Translations under genes and position numbers: made by a program
Shown: one piece after another, positions 16,062 to 22,839 of the stretch
Layout: the number at the start of each line of letters is the position of its first letter
Position numbering within the stretch: position 1 is the first letter of the stretch
NCBI GenBank assembly: GCA_905215045.1
Contig: CAJMOO010000026.1
Span: 1 to 22,839 of the forward strand
Direction: 5' to 3'
DNA: 22,839 nucleotides
Source: an uncultured bacterium
GTDB taxonomy: Bacteria > Bacillota_A > Clostridia > Lachnospirales > Lachnospiraceae
The notes under the pieces: model-generated
Seen by the model: only the letters and a program-made list of their open reading frames with translations
The model's database searches: none
Told to the model about the DNA's origin: nothing

Positions 16062-16089
16062 GTGTACGTGTGTAGAACTGCACGTATAC
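16062..16089 (+). promoter_or_regulatory. Hairpin in the mreB 5' leader
   Basis: GTGTACGTG (16062-16070) pairs with CACGTATAC (16081-16089), 9 bp with one G-T pair and a 10-nt loop. It begins close to the predicted start of transcription. No T run follows, so it is not a terminator; it may protect the RNA or be a protein-binding dyad. Confidence 0.5.
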
Positions 16090-16150
16090 GGATAAAGTAG
16101 AAATAACATAATAATGATAGATAAGAGAAAGCGAAAGGGGAATTTTTGCT

Positions 16151-17161
16151 ATGGCAGCAGGAACAGATATTGGAATTGATTTAGGAACCGCCAGCGTATT
16201 AGTTTACGTCAAAGGAAAAGGTGTAGTATTAAAAGAGCCATCTGTAGTGGCATTTGATAGAAATACAAACAAGATCAAAGCGATCGGAGAAGAAGCACGT
16301 TTAATGTTAGGAAGAACACCAGGTAATATCGTGGCAGTTCGTCCATTACGTCAGGGAGTTATCTCTGATTATACAGTTACAGAGAAGATGTTAAGTTATT
16401 TTATCAGCAGAACAGTTGGTAAGTCTTTATTTGGAAGAAAACCTCGCATCAGTGTTTGTGTACCAAGTGGTGCAACTGAAGTAGAGAAGAAAGCCGTAGA
16501 AGATGCAACATATCAGGCAGGAGCAAGAGAAGTTTCCATCATCGAAGAGCCAGTAGCAGCAGCGATCGGTGCAGGAATCGACATTGCAAAACCTTGTGGA
16601 AATATGATCGTTGATATCGGTGGTGGTACAGCTGATATCGCAGTTATCTCTTTAGGTGGAGTCGTAGTAAGCAACTCTATCAAAGTAGCTGGAGATGACT
16701 TTGACGAAGCAATCGTACGTTTCATGCGTAAGAAACATAACTTATTAATTGGAGAACGTACAGCAGAAGAGATCAAGATCAATGTAGGTACAGTATACAA
16801 ACGCCCAGAAAATCTTACAATGGACGTTCGCGGACGTAACCTTGTAACAGGACTTCCAAAGACAGTGACTGTGACATCTGAAGAAACAGAAGAAGCTTTA
16901 AGAGAACCTGCATACCAGATCGTAGACGCAGTACACAATGTACTGGAGAGAACTCCACCAGAATTAGCAGCTGATATTTCTGATCGTGGAATCGTTTTAA
17001 CAGGTGGTGGATCTTTAATTCAGGGATTAGAAGAACTGATCGAAGAGAAGACTGGAATCAACACAATGACAGCAGAAGATCCTTTAACAGCTGTAGCAAT
17101 CGGTACAGGAAAATATATCGAATATTTAGCAGATGATGATAAAAAATCAAAGAACAAATAA
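16151..17161 (+). CDS. mreB: Rod shape-determining protein, MreB/Mbl actin
   Basis: 336 residues, full length for MreB. The actin-type nucleotide-binding motifs are present: DIGIDLGTASVLVYV (residues 6-20), IVDIGGGTADIAVI (155-168) and GIVLTGGGSLIQG near 280-292. IIEEPVAAAIGAG is the connecting region. MreB forms membrane-bound filaments that guide side-wall peptidoglycan synthesis. AAAGGGG (16134-16140) lies 10 nt before the ATG. mreC and mreD do not follow, and the gene has its own promoter and a hairpin at its end, so this is a stand-alone copy. In Firmicutes such a copy is often an Mbl or MreBH type; which of these cannot be decided by eye. Regular codon use suggests high expression. Confidence 0.95.
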   Translation: MAAGTDIGIDLGTASVLVYVKGKGVVLKEPSVVAFDRNTNKIKAIGEEARLMLGRTPGNIVAVRPLRQGVISDYTVTEKMLSYFISRTVGKSLFGRKPRISVCVPSGATEVEKKAVEDATYQAGAREVSIIEEPVAAAIGAGIDIAKPCGNMIVDIGGGTADIAVISLGGVVVSNSIKVAGDDFDEAIVRFMRKKHNLLIGERTAEEIKINVGTVYKRPENLTMDVRGRNLVTGLPKTVTVTSEETEEALREPAYQIVDAVHNVLERTPPELAADISDRGIVLTGGGSLIQGLEELIEEKTGINTMTAEDPLTAVAIGTGKYIEYLADDDKKSKNK

Positions 17162-17178
17162 TCATTAGAGATTCAAAG

Positions 17179-17206
17179 AGGCCAGGATGGCAATTCATCC
17201 TGGCCT
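17179..17206 (+). terminator. Hairpin after mreB
   Basis: Perfect 11-bp GC-rich stem (17179-17189 with 17196-17206) and 6-nt loop, 17 nt after the mreB stop. The T run is poor (TTAATT), so it may end transcription only partly. A TATACT at 17217-17222 just after it may start the recD2 transcript. Confidence 0.7.
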
Positions 17207-17249
17207 TAATTCACGTTATACTGTAGATCAGAAGAAAGGAGAGAAAACA

Positions 17250-19517
17250 ATGGCATATTTGAAAGGATACGTAGATCATATACGTTTTCGGAATGAAGAT
17301 AACGGATATACTGTATTAAGCCTTGATGTCGATGGAGATGAAGAGACTGTCGTTGGATCATTTCCTTTCTTAAATGATGGAGAATACATATCTTTGGAAG
17401 GAGATTATGTCGATCACCCAGTGCATGGACCACAATTTCAGATGAGAACTTATGAGATTGTGGCTCCAGATGATATTGACAGTATGGAACGCTATTTAGG
17501 TTCCGGAGCGATCAAAGGAGTCGGACCTGCACTTGCAAAACGTATTACAAAGAAGTTTAAGATGGATACCTTTCGAGTTATCGAAGAGGAGCCAGAACGT
17601 CTTGCAGAAGTAAAAGGAATCAGCGAGAAGAAAGCCAGAGCGATCGCCGTGGAATTCAGTGAGAAGCAGGAAATGCGTCAGGCGATGATGTTTTTGTCTG
17701 GATATGGAATCAATAATAACCTCGCTGTGAAGATTTATAAAGAATATGGGGATCATTTGTATACGATCATTCAGGAAAATCCATATAAGATGACGGATGA
17801 TATTGCAGGAGTCGGATTTAAGATCGCAGATGAGATCGCGAAGAAAGTCGGGATCGGAAGTAACTCAGATTACCGCATCATTTCTGGGATTTTTTATACC
17901 TTAATGAGGGCACTAAATGAAGGTCATGTATTTTTGCCAAAACGTATTTTGTGCAGAAATGCAGCTCATATCTTAGGGGTGACACCAGAAGATATTGAAG
18001 AGCATTTATTAGAAATGATGATCGATCGCAAGATCGTCATTGAAGAGGATGAAGAGACAAGAGTTTACGCAGCACCACAGTATCATATGGAAGTCAATAC
18101 GGCAAGAATGCTGCTGGATTTAAATATCCATTATGATGTTTCCGTTTCTGAGGTGGAGACAATGATCGCAATGATCGAAGAGACAGAGCAGATCACATTT
18201 GCTGAAAAACAGAAAGAAGCGATTCATGCAGTGGCACAGGATAGTATCGTTGTCTTAACCGGAGGTCCGGGAACTGGTAAGACGACAACGATCAATGGAA
18301 TGATCCAGTATTTTGAACATGAAGGATTGGATATTCGTTTGGCAGCACCAACAGGAAGAGCAGCAAAGCGTATGACAGAGGCAACGGGATATGAAGCAAT
18401 GACGATTCATCGTATGTTAGAGATCAATGGGGAAGCTGACAGGGAACGTGACATGAAAAAGGGAAATGCATCCATGTTTGAACGCAATGTGGGTAATCCA
18501 TTAGAAACGGATGTGATCATCATTGACGAAATGTCCATGGTAGACCTATATCTGATGAATGCACTTCTGCAAGCTATGGTGCCTGGAACAAGATTGGTCA
18601 TTGTAGGAGATGCCAATCAGTTGCCATCGATCGGTGCTGGAAATGTCTTAAAAGATATGATCGCATCAGGACAGTTTAAAGTCGTGGAATTAAACCAGAT
18701 CTTCCGTCAGGAAGAAGGTAGCCATATCGTAAGAAATGCCCATCTGATCCATCAGGGAAGACCAGTTGAATTAGATAATAAGAGCCGAGATTTTTTCTTC
18801 TTACAGAGAAATAATATTCAGGATGTACTGGGAGTTTTAGTATATTTAGTACGGGATAAACTACCAGGATATGTCCATGTGAAACCATATGATATCCAGA
18901 TCTTAACACCAATGCGAAAAGGTGAACTTGGTGTTGAGAGGCTCAATCAGGTCATGCAGCAATATTTGAATCCACCATCTGATGAGAAGAAAGAAAAAGA
19001 GATCGCCTTTGGATTATTCCGGGAAGGTGACAAAGTCATGCAGATCAAGAACAATTATCAGATTGAATGGGAAATGCGAAATAGCAAAGGATTCACCGTA
19101 GATAAGGGAGTTGGAGTATTCAATGGTGATATGGGAATCATCACAGAAATCAATGATTACACAGAGAAGATTACAGTCTTATTTGATGAGACGAGGGAAG
19201 TCCAGTATCCGTATGCAAGTCTTGATGAATTAGAACTTGCATATGCAGTCACGATCCACAAATCACAGGGAAGCGAATACCCAGCGGTTGTGATGCCGAT
19301 CTTAAGCGGACCAAGAGTATTATTCCACAGAAACCTTTTGTATACAGGAGTCACAAGAGCAAAAAACTGTTTAACGATCGTAGGAGACAGAAATATGTTA
19401 TTTTCCATGATCCAGAATGTCAATGAGCAACGGAGGTATACAACCCTTGCACTGCGTTTAGATCAGATCGCAAATGAATCCGAAGAAAGCGGTCCGATGG
19501 ATGATCTTGGAATCTAA
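17250..19517 (+). CDS. recD2: RecD2 family ATP-dependent DNA helicase
   Basis: 755 residues from ATG 17250, with AAAGGAGAG just upstream; an in-frame ATG at 17187 lies inside the hairpin and is rejected. An N-terminal OB-like domain (YLKGYVDHIRFRNEDNGYTVL) and helix-hairpin-helix repeats (GAIKGVGPALAKRI, EVKGISEKKARAI) are followed by the SF1B core. The core shows Walker A GGPGTGKT (338-345), Walker B IIIDEMS with D426-E427, GDANQLPSIGAGNVL, LNQIFRQ, AVTIHKSQGSEYP (about 666-678) and YTGVTRAK near 697. The family unwinds DNA 5'-3' and acts in repair and replication fork upkeep without RecBC. It is its own unit, ended by the hairpin at 19547. Confidence 0.95.
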   Translation: MAYLKGYVDHIRFRNEDNGYTVLSLDVDGDEETVVGSFPFLNDGEYISLEGDYVDHPVHGPQFQMRTYEIVAPDDIDSMERYLGSGAIKGVGPALAKRITKKFKMDTFRVIEEEPERLAEVKGISEKKARAIAVEFSEKQEMRQAMMFLSGYGINNNLAVKIYKEYGDHLYTIIQENPYKMTDDIAGVGFKIADEIAKKVGIGSNSDYRIISGIFYTLMRALNEGHVFLPKRILCRNAAHILGVTPEDIEEHLLEMMIDRKIVIEEDEETRVYAAPQYHMEVNTARMLLDLNIHYDVSVSEVETMIAMIEETEQITFAEKQKEAIHAVAQDSIVVLTGGPGTGKTTTINGMIQYFEHEGLDIRLAAPTGRAAKRMTEATGYEAMTIHRMLEINGEADRERDMKKGNASMFERNVGNPLETDVIIIDEMSMVDLYLMNALLQAMVPGTRLVIVGDANQLPSIGAGNVLKDMIASGQFKVVELNQIFRQEEGSHIVRNAHLIHQGRPVELDNKSRDFFFLQRNNIQDVLGVLVYLVRDKLPGYVHVKPYDIQILTPMRKGELGVERLNQVMQQYLNPPSDEKKEKEIAFGLFREGDKVMQIKNNYQIEWEMRNSKGFTVDKGVGVFNGDMGIITEINDYTEKITVLFDETREVQYPYASLDELELAYAVTIHKSQGSEYPAVVMPILSGPRVLFHRNLLYTGVTRAKNCLTIVGDRNMLFSMIQNVNEQRRYTTLALRLDQIANESEESGPMDDLGI

Positions 19518-19546
19518 AAAGTAAAAAATAAAGAGAAAAATGCCAG

Positions 19547-19577
19547 AAACCGTCATCTTTTAGAGGACGGTTTTTCT
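19547..19577 (+). terminator. Terminator of recD2
   Basis: AAACCGTC (19547-19554) pairs with GACGGTTT (19566-19573). A smaller TCT/AGA pairing lies inside the loop, and a T run follows to 19575. Confidence 0.88.
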
Positions 19578-19606
19578 TGTTTGAAGTCCTTTTCAAACCT
19601 TATAAT
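19577..19606 (+). promoter_or_regulatory. Promoter of the MerR-type gene
   Basis: TTGTTT (19577-19582), 18-nt spacer, TATAAT (19601-19606). It lies directly after the recD2 terminator and 25 nt before the start codon. Confidence 0.6.
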
Positions 19607-19630
19607 GAAGGGGAGGAAAGGAAGGGACAT

Positions 19631-20164
19631 ATGAAAGAAAAAAGACGTATGATATCAGAAGCAGCCAGGCAGTTAGGCCTTGAAACATATCATTTAAGAA
19701 CATGGGAAGAAGAATTTTCCTTAACGATCCCTCGAAATGAAAAAGGATATCGTTGTTATGGAGACAAAGAAATACATACATTTGAACAAATTCGTGATAT
19801 GAGAAATGCTGGATTAGATAGCGAAGAGATCAAACAGAAATTATCCGGAAATATCATTCCATTTCCGGAAGAAAAACAGATGAATACGTCTGATAAAATG
19901 ATGCAGTTTCAAAAAGTGTTGGTAAAGATCATGGGACAGGCGATTCTGGAACAGAAAGATCATATTGCAGATCAGATCAGTTCTAAGGTTTCAGACAGAG
20001 TAGTAAAAGAAATGGATTATCAGTTTCGTCTAAGAGAAGCCGAAGAAGAAAAAAGATTTCAGAAACTGGATGAGATGATCAGAAATCAGCAAAAAGCAAG
20101 AGAGGAAATTGCAGCATCCAGAGAAAAACGAAGATTTTTCAGAAGAAAACGAAAAGAAAGATAA
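19631..20164 (+). CDS. MerR-type helix-turn-helix protein
   Basis: 177 residues from ATG 19631 (GAAGGGA at 19621-19627). The N-terminal 70 residues are a MerR-type winged HTH: ISEAARQLGLETYHLRTWEE for the recognition part, GYRCYGDKEI for the wing, and FEQIRDMRNAGLDSEEIKQKL for the following helices. The rest is a long charged helical region, probably coiled coil (about 95-165), ending in a strongly basic tail (RRFFRRKRKER). There is no metal-binding Cys set. A TTG-started extension of 18 residues is in frame but overlaps the promoter. Neighbours give no clear target. It could regulate genes or bind DNA structurally, and the regulon cannot be told from sequence. Confidence 0.85.
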   Translation: MKEKRRMISEAARQLGLETYHLRTWEEEFSLTIPRNEKGYRCYGDKEIHTFEQIRDMRNAGLDSEEIKQKLSGNIIPFPEEKQMNTSDKMMQFQKVLVKIMGQAILEQKDHIADQISSKVSDRVVKEMDYQFRLREAEEEKRFQKLDEMIRNQQKAREEIAASREKRRFFRRKRKER

Positions 20165-20171
20165 GTAAAGA

Positions 20172-20200
20172 TTGTATTTGGATTCAGACAATATTATAAT
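20172..20200 (+). promoter_or_regulatory. Promoter of the sugar kinase gene
   Basis: TTGTAT (20172-20177), 17-nt spacer, TATAAT (20195-20200). The start codon is 62 nt downstream. Confidence 0.6.
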
Positions 20201-20262
20201 AAATTTATCAGCTCTGATCTGTAACAGATGAGGAGTGAATAGATAGAGTGAGGAATTCGAAT

Positions 20263-21243
20263 ATGAAGAAACGACCAAAGATCCTGGTAGTCGGAAGTCT
20301 TATGATGAATCAAGGCATAGAAACATCTGTGATCCCAGAAGAAGGACAGACAGTGATGGGTGAAGATATTAAGAAATCACCCGGAGGCAAGGGGGCTAAT
20401 CAGGCAGTACAGATGGCTCGCCTTGGGGCAGATGTTACGCTGATTGGTAAGATCGGAAGAGATAGGGATGGAGAAGAACTGGTTAAAGTATGTAAGGAAG
20501 CAGGAGTGAACACGGAACAGATCATTTATGATGATGTGCTCCCAACAGGATCTTCGATTGTATTATTAGAGACTGTTCCAGGACAGAAAGTAAAGAAAAG
20601 ATCGATCGTTATACCAGGGGCAACAACACAATTAACGGTTGATGAGATCGCATATCTGGAAGATGAGATGGACAAATATGATCTCGTTGTGCTTCAGAAT
20701 GCGATACCGATGGAAGTCAATGAAGCAATTGCGGGCTATGCATATAAACATGAAGTTGATGTAGTATTGAATCCTATTCCGGCAAAGAAGCTTTCAAAAG
20801 AACTTATGGAGTGCGTTACATACCTGATCGTCAATGAGCAGGCAGCAAAATCAATGACAGGTATTAAGATCCATAGTGATTGGAAGAGGGAATGGACAAG
20901 ATTTAATCTCGATGAAGCAAGAGTCGTATCTGCGGTGATTCGTGGACGAGGAGTACCAACAGTACTGATCACACTAGCCGAAAAGGGTGTGATCATGAAC
21001 ACACCAGAACGTTTTTACTATAAGAAAGCGATCGAAGATGTAGAGGTGGTCGATCCAAGAGCCGCAGGAGATGCATTTATCGGGGCATTCTGTACAAGAA
21101 TCTGTACGGATGATTCTATTGGAAAAGTGCTGGCGATAGCGAATTATACAGCAGCTTTATCTATTGCAACAGAAGGGGCAATAGAATCTCTGCCAACATC
21201 GAAACAAGTAAGAGAATATATGGAACAAAAAAGAGATGCATAA
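20263..21243 (+). CDS. PfkB/ribokinase-family sugar kinase
   Basis: 326 residues from ATG 20263. The first PfkB signature is SPGGKGANQAVQMARLGADV with GGKGAN at 41-46, and the second is DPRAAGDAFIGAF with the catalytic base D270. VVGSL at the start, LNPIPAK, LIVNEQAA and VLITLAEKGV are further ribokinase-like elements. Usual ribokinases have N-M-D near the substrate after GSL; here it is MMNQ, and DPRAAGDAF replaces the common DTTGAGDTF, so the substrate may be another pentose or a nucleoside. A GTG at 20248 is in frame, but AGTGAGG before 20263 supports the later start. There are no ribose transporter or rbsD genes beside it. Its last codons form half of the terminator. Confidence 0.85.
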   Translation: MKKRPKILVVGSLMMNQGIETSVIPEEGQTVMGEDIKKSPGGKGANQAVQMARLGADVTLIGKIGRDRDGEELVKVCKEAGVNTEQIIYDDVLPTGSSIVLLETVPGQKVKKRSIVIPGATTQLTVDEIAYLEDEMDKYDLVVLQNAIPMEVNEAIAGYAYKHEVDVVLNPIPAKKLSKELMECVTYLIVNEQAAKSMTGIKIHSDWKREWTRFNLDEARVVSAVIRGRGVPTVLITLAEKGVIMNTPERFYYKKAIEDVEVVDPRAAGDAFIGAFCTRICTDDSIGKVLAIANYTAALSIATEGAIESLPTSKQVREYMEQKRDA

Positions 21244-21260
21244 AAATGCATCTCTTTTTT
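21227..21260. terminator. Bidirectional terminator overlapping a stop codon
   Basis: The stem 21228-21241 with 21246-21259 includes the last codons of the kinase gene, with the TAA at 21241-21243 at the loop. A T run follows on the plus strand, and an A run (21226-21232) serves as the T run for the convergent ferredoxin gene. Confidence 0.92.
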
Positions 21261-21289
21261 GTTGCTTGAACAATATACGTACCTGGAAA

Positions 21290-21460
21290 TTATTCCTGGC
21301 TGATAGCTCCTGCTGGACATCCGTCTGCGCAAGCTCCACATTCCATGCATGTATCTGCATCGATTACGTACTGTCCGTCTCCTTCGCTGATAGCTCCTGC
21401 TGGGCAAGTTCCTTCGCAAGCTCCACAAGAAATACAAGCGTCTGAAATTACATATGCCAT
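21290..21460 (-). CDS. 2[4Fe-4S] clostridial-type ferredoxin
   Basis: 56 residues, with two cluster motifs CxxCxxCxxxCP: C9, C12, C15, C19 and C38, C41, C44, C48. The pseudo-twofold repeat (CISCGACEGTCPAGAIS and CMECGACADGCPAGAIS) is the classic bacterial ferredoxin plan. It carries electrons at low potential for hydrogenase, pyruvate:ferredoxin oxidoreductase or Rnf in anaerobes. AAGGAGGA (21468-21475) lies 7 nt before the ATG. It is convergent with the sugar kinase and shares its terminator. It is a single-gene unit. Confidence 0.96.
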   Translation of the reverse strand: MAYVISDACISCGACEGTCPAGAISEGDGQYVIDADTCMECGACADGCPAGAISQE

Positions 21461-21483
21461 AGTTATATCCTCCTTATATAAAT

Positions 21484-21515
21484 AGTATAATCATTAGTAG
21501 CGGGTAAACCCCGCT
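21484..21515 (-). promoter_or_regulatory. Ferredoxin promoter with inverted repeat
   Basis: A TATACT -10 on the minus strand (21489 to 21484) lies 24 nt before the ferredoxin start codon. Just upstream, AGCGGG (21499-21504) and CCCGCT (21510-21515) form a perfect 6-bp dyad where the -35 should be, in otherwise AT-rich DNA. No good -35 is seen, so a protein bound at the dyad may control this promoter. Confidence 0.45.
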
Positions 21516-21607
21516 CGACCATTTCTATTTTAATATACTTAGGAAGGAATATCAAGTAATTTTGTTGTATTTTTAACAATAATAAGTGGAAAATTTATAA
21601 AGTTATT

Positions 21608-21636
21608 TTGACACTTTGAACAGAATGTATTATACT
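21608..21636 (+). promoter_or_regulatory. Near-consensus promoter of the DUF1858 gene
   Basis: Perfect TTGACA (21608-21613), 17-nt spacer, TATACT (21631-21636). It is the best sigma-A promoter in the window. The leader to the start codon is about 85 nt. Confidence 0.85.
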
Positions 21637-21726
21637 ATGAATGTTAGTTTAAACTATTTTAGAAAACATGTATCGTAAAACATATTTTCTGAAAATATTA
21701 TTAAATTTTATGGAGGAACAAACGAA

Positions 21727-21933
21727 ATGGCAATTTCAAAAGATATGATCATTGCAGATCTGATCGCATTAGATCCAAACTATGCAGCAATCCTTATGGC
21801 ATCTGGAATGGGATGCGTTGGATGCCCATCATCTCAGGGAGAAAGCATTGAACAGGCAGCTTATGTTCATGGAATGGACTTAGATGAACTGCTTGGAAGA
21901 TTAAACGAATATGCTCAGACAAAAGAAGCATAA
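21727..21933 (+). CDS. DUF1858 redox-disulfide small protein
   Basis: 68 residues. MIIADLIALDPNYAAILMASGMGCVGCP matches the DUF1858 (ScdA N-terminal-like) family, also described as a hybrid-cluster-protein-associated redox disulfide domain. The CVGC pair (C30, C33) is the expected redox or metal site. GGAGG lies just before the ATG. It has a very strong promoter and a strong terminator, so it is probably an abundant small cytoplasmic protein. No hybrid cluster protein gene is next to it; the adjacent divergent ferredoxin is the only redox neighbour. Its precise role is unknown. Confidence 0.9.
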   Translation: MAISKDMIIADLIALDPNYAAILMASGMGCVGCPSSQGESIEQAAYVHGMDLDELLGRLNEYAQTKEA

Positions 21934-21963
21934 TTAATCGAGCAACAAGAAATTAAAAGTGAA

Positions 21964-22022
21964 AAAGGACTATACTCCTTGGCGTATTAAAAACGCTAGG
22001 AGATATAGTCCTTTCTTTTTTT
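21964..22022 (+). terminator. Long terminator of the DUF1858 gene
   Basis: An 11-bp lower stem (21964-21974 with 22004-22014) is followed by a bulge, a TCCT/AGGA pairing and a GCG/CGC top pairing, then a T-rich tail (22016-22022). Confidence 0.92.
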
Positions 22023-22172
22023 GCAAATAATGATCAAAGTGGCAAAAGTACCAAAACTCATTATTAAAATCATAAAAAGGTTGTTGAACGATTGTAAAAA
22101 TAACCAAAAAATATCATCAAAAAACCTTGATTTTATGCCAAATTTACGATTAGTTTATAAAATTTTTATATT

Positions 22173-22234
22173 TGTGCAACGTTGAGCAAAAATGTTGCAC
22201 ATCACAGGAATGAGCAATAGTTGCTCCATTTTTT
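22173..22234 (+). promoter_or_regulatory. Two hairpins with alternative pairing before the PTS gene
   Basis: TGTGCAAC (22173-22180) pairs perfectly with GTTGCACA (22194-22201). After it GAGCAA (22212-22217) pairs with TTGCTC (22221-22226), followed by T29-T34, like a small terminator. The loop of the first hairpin also has GAGCAA (22184-22189), which could pair with the same TTGCTC. The gap 22023-22359 holds this, the promoter at 22249-22277 and no gene that I can see. Confidence 0.4.
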
Positions 22235-22248
22235 GAACCCAAAGAGAA

Positions 22249-22277
22249 TTGTATTGATAAAAGTACCCAGATATAAT
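22249..22277 (+). promoter_or_regulatory. Promoter of the PTS EIIA gene
   Basis: TTGTAT (22249-22254), 17-nt spacer, TATAAT (22272-22277). The start codon is 82 nt downstream. Confidence 0.65.
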
Positions 22278-22359
22278 GTAATCAACAGGTAAGGAACGAA
22301 GCTTGCAAAATGCAACAAGTAACCTGACCGTAAGAATAATAAAAGGAGAGTGATAAGTC

Positions 22360-22839
22360 GTGGCAAATCGTGACACAATTTACAAAGAACTGATCCAGCT
22401 TGACTGGGAAGTCAAAGATCAGGATGAATTTTTTGACAAGATGACAGATAAGCTTTTAGAGCTTGGATATGTAAAAGATACATTCAGAGATGCAATTAAA
22501 ACGAGAGAAGCAAATTATCCAACAGCTCTTCCGGTTGAACCGTATCCGGTAGCTATCCCTCATTCAGACCCAGAGAATATCATCAAACCATTTATCGCAT
22601 GTACAAGATTAAAAGATACGATCAAATGGTGTGAGATGGCAAACAATGATGTTCAGCATGATGTAAAATTCATCTTTATGTTAGGATTCCTCGGTGGACA
22701 TGATGATCCAAACGCAGGAAACGAACATGTTGAATTACTTCAGGTACTGGTAACAAACTTCCAGAAGCCAGAAGTTATGGACAGATTAGTAAACGCTAAA
22801 ACTGAAGATGAGTACATGGAAGCAGTACTTTCCATGGAA
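22360..22839 (+). CDS. PTS sugar transporter EIIA component (3' end outside)
   Basis: 160 codons are open from GTG 22360 to the window edge with no stop. The protein fits the fructose/mannitol-type PTS EIIA fold (PF00359), closest by eye to GatA-like subunits. LPVEPYPVAIPHSDPENI holds the active-site His, H68, that takes phosphate from HPr and hands it to EIIB. The remaining helices (MLGFLGG, EHVELLQVLVTNF) also fit. EIIA of this type is about 150-160 residues, so the gene is nearly complete; EIIB and EIIC genes probably follow outside the window. The GTG start has AGGAG at 22344-22348, 11 nt upstream, rather far. Codon use, with many AAC and ATC, resembles mreB and DUF815, suggesting good expression when on. 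Confidence 0.88.
   Translation, partial: MANRDTIYKELIQLDWEVKDQDEFFDKMTDKLLELGYVKDTFRDAIKTREANYPTALPVEPYPVAIPHSDPENIIKPFIACTRLKDTIKWCEMANNDVQHDVKFIFMLGFLGGHDDPNAGNEHVELLQVLVTNFQKPEVMDRLVNAKTEDEYMEAVLSME

Noticed and set aside
16513..16938. 141-residue minus-strand ORF inside mreB.
   Set aside because: Shadow of a conserved gene with biased codon use; low-complexity Ser/Thr/Pro product and no ribosome site.
20211..20236. Small hairpin in the sugar-kinase leader near ATCTG/CAGAT.
   Set aside because: Only 5 bp with a 3-nt loop and it does not cover the likely ribosome site.
21236..21445. Plus-strand ORF rich in Cys and Ser opposite the ferredoxin.
   Set aside because: It is the antisense of the ferredoxin's repeated cluster motifs, has no ribosome site and starts inside a terminator.
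22075..22100. Possible catabolite-repression (cre) site near TTGAACGATTGTA before the PTS gene.
   Set aside because: Too many mismatches to the cre consensus to support by eye.

Overview
The window is about 22.8 kb of AT-rich chromosome. It reads as a low-GC gut Firmicute of the Lachnospiraceae type, possibly Anaerostipes-like. This rests on the style of the proteins (AAA/PD-(D/E)XK ATPases, a PT-linker plus Fn3 secreted protein, a DUF5688-like protein, a clostridial 2[4Fe-4S] ferredoxin, a DUF1858 protein), on strong AGGAGG ribosome sites and on sigma-A promoters, several with an extended -10 (TGnTATACT). The species is inference. No tRNA, rRNA, CRISPR array, transposase or integrase was seen.

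Left part (1-4840): the window opens on the last codons of a normal tuf gene (EF-Tu) and its terminator. Next comes a two-gene unit: an AAA-ATPase/PD-(D/E)XK protein, and 27 nt later a 259-residue EF-Tu paralog. The paralog keeps the P-loop, NKCD and domain III but lacks switch II and all of domain II. It ends with the same final codons, 3'-UTR and terminator as tuf, so the unit lies between two copies of a tuf 3' end. A secreted Fn3 protein follows, broken by an in-frame amber codon at codon 50.

Middle part (4840-12020): an XRE repressor diverges from a small DUF5688-like gene across a spacer with an inverted repeat. A lemA-DUF2207 membrane operon has its own promoter. A 375-nt gap then holds a GC-rich inverted repeat and a possible ~70-nt small RNA ending in a strong terminator. 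A P-type Ca2+-ATPase is followed 11 nt later by a glycerate kinase remnant that has lost about 245 internal residues in frame, apparently at a short repeat.

Right part (12020-22839): mostly single-gene units, each with a promoter and/or hairpin terminator. They are a DUF4143-type AAA ATPase, a DUF815 ATPase, an RlmI-like rRNA methyltransferase lacking the PUA domain, mreB, recD2, a MerR-type regulator, a ribokinase-family sugar kinase, a convergent 2[4Fe-4S] ferredoxin, a DUF1858 CxxC protein and a PTS EIIA gene that runs to the window edge. The region is largely housekeeping. The most unusual items are the mini-EF-Tu beside a nuclease-like ATPase and the two broken genes.
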